Below are positions 8,112 through 12,681 of a stretch of DNA of 12,681 nt, in pieces. The translations under genes and the position numbers were made by a program. This stretch comes from Gammaproteobacteria bacterium (GTDB lineage: Bacteria > Pseudomonadota > Gammaproteobacteria > Thiohalorhabdales > Thiohalorhabdaceae). The notes beneath the pieces are model-generated. The model saw only the letters and a program-made list of their open reading frames with translations. It had not been told where the DNA came from and made no database searches. The stretch's first letter is position 1, and every line of letters starts with the position of its first letter. The stretch is from the NCBI GenBank assembly GCA_018609925.1, contig JAHEOG010000216.1:1-12681 (forward strand), written 5' to 3'.

Positions 8112-9047
8112 ATGAGCACCTTGATCGCCGGATCCTTTGCCTTCGACAACATCCTGGTCTTCCACGATAAGTTCAAGAACCACATCCTGCCGGACAAGGT
8201 GCATATCCTGAATGTGGCCTTCCTGGTACCCACCATGCGCCGGGAGTTCGGTGGCACTGCGGGTAATATCAGCTACAACCTCAAGCTGCTCGGGGGTGAT
8301 CCCCTACCGATGGGCGCGGTGGGAACCGACTTCGGTCCCTACGCCGAGCGCATGGACAGCTTCGGTATCCCGCGCAAGTACGTGATGGAGATCCCCGAGC
8401 ACTTCACCGCCCAGGCCTTCATCACCACCGACGAGGACGACAACCAGATCACGGCCTTCCATCCCGGGGCCATGGGCGAAGGCCACCGGCAGAAGATCAC
8501 CGATGTTACGGAGCCGGTGGACTGGGGGATCGTGAGCCCGGACGGCAAGGAGGCCATGGTCCAGCACGCGGCTCAGTTCGAGTCCGCCGGCATCCCGTTC
8601 ATCTTCGATCCGGGCCAGGGGCTGCCCATGTTCTCCGGTGATGAGCTCCTGGAGGTTGTGGACCAGGCCGAGATCCTGGCGGTCAATGACTACGAATGGC
8701 AGATGGTCCAAGACAAGACCGGTCATAGCTCCGACGATCTCTCCAAGCGGGTGGATACCCTGATCGTGACCAAGGGCGGCGAGGGCTCGGAGATCTACAC
8801 CCAGGACGGGCTCATCCATGTGCCGGCGGCCAAGCCGAAGGGCATCGAGGATCCCACCGGCTGCGGGGACGCCTATCGCGCGGGCATCCTGTACGGCCTG
8901 GAGAAGGGGCTCGACTGGGAGACCACCGGTCGGATCGCCGCCACCATGGGGGCCTACAAGATCGAGTGCAGCGGTCCCCAGAACCACTCCTTCACGGTGG
9001 AGGAGTTCAAGGCCCGGATGGAGGACAATTTCGGGGCGAGCTTCTGA
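8112..9047 (+). CDS. PfkB-family kinase, probable adenosine kinase
   Basis: ATP-dependent sugar/nucleoside kinase; the likely reaction is adenosine to AMP. The 311-residue protein has the PfkB N-terminal glycine motif FGGTAGNISYNLKLLG (46-61), GTDFGPY (71-77), NDYEW (192-196), and the C-terminal signature DPTGCGDAYRAG (247-258) with anion-hole glycines and catalytic Asp253. Cys replaces the usual Ala in the GAGD core; I recall the same variant in bacterial adenosine kinases of this type. GAGGAGG lies 5 nt before the ATG. It follows gcvH by 105 nt on the same strand. The neighbouring ahcY makes adenosine, which supports adenosine as substrate, and removing it would pull SAH hydrolysis forward. 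Ribokinase-like alternatives cannot be excluded from sequence alone. Confidence 0.85.
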   Translation: MSTLIAGSFAFDNILVFHDKFKNHILPDKVHILNVAFLVPTMRREFGGTAGNISYNLKLLGGDPLPMGAVGTDFGPYAERMDSFGIPRKYVMEIPEHFTAQAFITTDEDDNQITAFHPGAMGEGHRQKITDVTEPVDWGIVSPDGKEAMVQHAAQFESAGIPFIFDPGQGLPMFSGDELLEVVDQAEILAVNDYEWQMVQDKTGHSSDDLSKRVDTLIVTKGGEGSEIYTQDGLIHVPAAKPKGIEDPTGCGDAYRAGILYGLEKGLDWETTGRIAATMGAYKIECSGPQNHSFTVEEFKARMEDNFGASF

Positions 9048-9192
9048 GCGGTCCGCTCGGGTCGGCGGCCATCCCGGCCGGAACCGCGCCACCGGATCCG
9101 GCCTGGGCGCCTCAGGGTCCGGCCGTTTCTCTCCGGGAAGAGGCGGGATTTGGATGGAGGGGGTGGGCGCGCTTGGGTGCAAGGGGCCTGGG

Positions 9193-9212
9193 CCCCGGGT
9201 CATCTACCGGGG
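9193..9212. terminator. Possible terminator hairpin in the convergent gap
   Basis: CCCCGG (9193-9198) pairs with CCGGGG (9207-9212) around an 8-nt loop; a pyrimidine-rich stretch (TCCTCTTCCTCT, 9221-9232) follows 8 nt later on the plus strand. It lies between the convergent kinase and YyaL-like genes (9048-9328). A second small stem, GAGCG-GTC-CGCTC, overlaps the kinase stop at 9046-9058. Neither has a real U-tract, so this is a weak call. Confidence 0.3.
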
Positions 9213-9328
9213 AGCTGGCCTCCTCTTCCTCTCGATCCGGTAGAGCCCCGCCGGTCGGGTGGCTGGGTTCCAGCCGGGCCGGCGCATCGGAGGCCCGGAC
9301 CCTAGCGGGATAGCCCAGGGTCCGGCGA

Positions 9329-11383
<2,055 letters not shown>

Positions 11384-11406
11384 GCTCGCTCCTGAGCCCG
11401 AATGAA

Positions 11407-11424
11407 CCGCCAAGGACGCCAAGG
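11407..11424 (-). repeat. Left arm: two 9-bp units (inverted array)
   Basis: CCGCCAAGG and ACGCCAAGG stand in tandem; read on the minus strand they are CCTTGGCGT and CCTTGGCGG. The same unit family recurs in opposite orientation at 11489-11534. The arm sits just before the YyaL-like start codon. Confidence 0.6.
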
Positions 11425-11488
11425 GGGTCGAAGGCCGACAAAGGGTTTAAGGCGAGTGGGCCTGGCATAGCCCGAGGCCTTGGCCTTT

Positions 11489-11534
11489 CCTTGGTAATCC
11501 TTGGTGTCCTTTGCGTCCTTCGCGTTCTCTGCGG
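11489..11534 (+). repeat. Right arm: four to five degenerate 9-bp units
   Basis: Reading on the plus strand: CCTTGGTAAT (10 bp, 11489-11498), then CCTTGGTGT, CCTTTGCGT, CCTTCGCGT and TCTCTGCGG, each exactly 9 bp, to 11534. The last unit ends 17 bp before the stop codon of the aldehyde dehydrogenase. With the left arm it forms an inverted repeat of arrays separated by about 64 bp. Similar CCTTGGCGT-type sequences are scattered between genes of many bacteria as far as I recall; function unknown. Confidence 0.6.
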
Positions 11535-11550
11535 CTACCGCCTTGGGGGT

Positions 11551-12681
11551 TTAGCCGACCCAGACGGTCTGGACGTTGGTGAGCTCCCGTGCCCCGTGAG
11601 GGCCCAGCTCGCGGCCGTAGCCCGAATCCTTGACGCCGCCGAAGGGCAGGCGCGGATCGCTCTTGACCGGGCCATTGACGAACACTGCTCCGGCTTCCAG
11701 ACGGAGGGCAACGGCCTCCCCGCGCTCGCGACCCCCGGAAAAGACGGCTCCTCCCAGGCCGTACCGGCTGCGGTTGGCCAGGGCGACGGCTTGGTTCTCG
11801 TCGGCTACCCGGATTACCGGCGCTACCGGACCGAAGGTCTCCTCCTGGGCCACCGGCATGGCCTCCCCGACCCGGTCCAGGAGGGTAACGGGGTAGTGGA
11901 AGCCCCGGCCGCTAGGCAGCTCCCCACCCAGGAGCAGCTCCGCCCCCGCCTTTACGCTCTCCGTCACCTGCCGGTGCAGGGTGTCGCGCAGATCCGCGCG
12001 GGCCAGGGGGCCCACCTGGGTGGCCTCGTCGGTGGGATCGCCCACCCGCAGCTCGGACAGCGCCGCCTGGAACCGATCGAGGAAGACGTCCGCCACCTCC
12101 TCCACAACGATGAACCGCTTCGCCGCCACGCAGCTCTGCCCGCTGTTGATGGTGCGCGCGGCGGCGGCGGTACGCGCCGCCTTGTCCAGTTCGGCGTCCT
12201 CCAAAACGATGAAGGGATCCGAGCCCCCAAGCTCCAGGACCGGCTTCTTCAAGGCGGATCCGGCCCGCTTGGCCACTCGGCGCCCCGCCGCCTCGCTGCC
12301 GGTGAGGGTCACCGCCCGCACCCGGGGATCGTCGATGATCGGCTCCATCCGGTCCGAGCCGATGGCCAGGTTCTGAAGGACCCCCTCGGGCAGGCCCGCC
12401 TCCGCCAGGAGGGCCTCGATGCGCGCGGCGCAGGCGGGCACGTTGGAGGCGTGCTTGAGGAGGATGGTGTTGCCCGCAGTGACAGCCGGGATGGCCGCCC
12501 GGAAGACCTGCCAGAAGGGGAAATTCCAGGGCATGACCGCCAGGATGACGCCGAGGGGAGCGTAGCGTGCGTAGCTGCGGGTGGCATCCGTGGTAATGGC
12601 CTCCGATGCTAGGAAGCCGGCGCCGTTATCGGCATAAAAGTCGCAAACCCAAGCGCACTTCCGGATCTCGCCCCGCGATTC
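11551..12681 (-). CDS. NAD(P)-dependent aldehyde dehydrogenase, Sad-like succinate-semialdehyde dehydrogenase (5' end missing)
   Basis: Oxidises an aldehyde, probably succinate semialdehyde, to the acid. The window holds the C-terminal 376 residues; about 80 N-terminal residues lie off the right edge. Visible in fragment numbering: PLGVILAVMPWNFPFWQ with the catalytic Asn at about 53, KHASNVPACA (cofactor contact), VTLTGS of the Rossmann region, LELGGSDPF with the general-base Glu, NSGQSCVAAKRF with catalytic Cys184, EETFGPVAPV, and the C-terminal PFGGVKDSGYGRELGPHG. The blocks KHAxNV, LELGGSDPFIVL and CVAAKRF match E. coli Sad (YneI) better than GabD as I remember them. It ends with TAA at 11551 and precedes the YyaL-like gene on the same strand. 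Substrate is inferred; betaine aldehyde is less likely. Confidence 0.88.
   Translation of the reverse strand, partial: ESRGEIRKCAWVCDFYADNGAGFLASEAITTDATRSYARYAPLGVILAVMPWNFPFWQVFRAAIPAVTAGNTILLKHASNVPACAARIEALLAEAGLPEGVLQNLAIGSDRMEPIIDDPRVRAVTLTGSEAAGRRVAKRAGSALKKPVLELGGSDPFIVLEDAELDKAARTAAAARTINSGQSCVAAKRFIVVEEVADVFLDRFQAALSELRVGDPTDEATQVGPLARADLRDTLHRQVTESVKAGAELLLGGELPSGRGFHYPVTLLDRVGEAMPVAQEETFGPVAPVIRVADENQAVALANRSRYGLGGAVFSGGRERGEAVALRLEAGAVFVNGPVKSDPRLPFGGVKDSGYGRELGPHGARELTNVQTVWVG

Overview
This window looks like a chromosomal stretch from a GC-rich, probably halophilic gammaproteobacterium. The proteins are acidic: GcvH has 33 Asp/Glu against 7 Lys/Arg in 129 residues, counted by eye. 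A glycine/sarcosine N-methyltransferase of the halophile betaine pathway is present, and GcvH and the aldehyde dehydrogenase resemble E. coli GcvH and Sad. The lineage is inference; a halophilic Ectothiorhodospiraceae- or Thiohalorhabdus-like bacterium would fit.

Region 1 (1-7001, minus strand) is one apparent operon, transcribed right to left: glycine/sarcosine N-methyltransferase (GSMT), metK, ahcY, metF, then metH, which runs off the left edge inside its cobalamin-binding domain. Together these encode the activated methyl cycle. MetK makes SAM and GSMT spends it on glycine. AhcY splits the S-adenosylhomocysteine (SAH) product, and MetF and MetH re-methylate homocysteine. Three spacers (GSMT-metK, metK-ahcY, ahcY-metF) each hold a long GC-rich hairpin without a U-tract. 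The ahcY-metF spacer can form two mutually exclusive hairpins.

Region 2 (7002-7616) is a 615-bp divergent, non-coding control region. It has a near-consensus sigma-70 promoter facing right, a weaker candidate facing left, several hairpins and a short tandem repeat. No known riboswitch class was recognised.

Region 3 (7617-9047, plus strand) holds gcvH and a PfkB-family kinase, probably an adenosine kinase. Both fit the cycle: glycine cleavage supplies methylene-THF to MetF, and the kinase would remove the adenosine made by AhcY. Region 1 plus Region 3 reads as a betaine-synthesis and methyl-recycling module. The second methyltransferase (SDMT) and the other glycine cleavage proteins are not in the window.

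Region 4 (9048-12681) seems unrelated. After a 281-bp convergent gap come a minus-strand thioredoxin-fold DUF255/YyaL-like protein and the C-terminal part of a Sad-like succinate-semialdehyde dehydrogenase. The 167-bp gap between them carries inverted arrays of a 9-bp unit.
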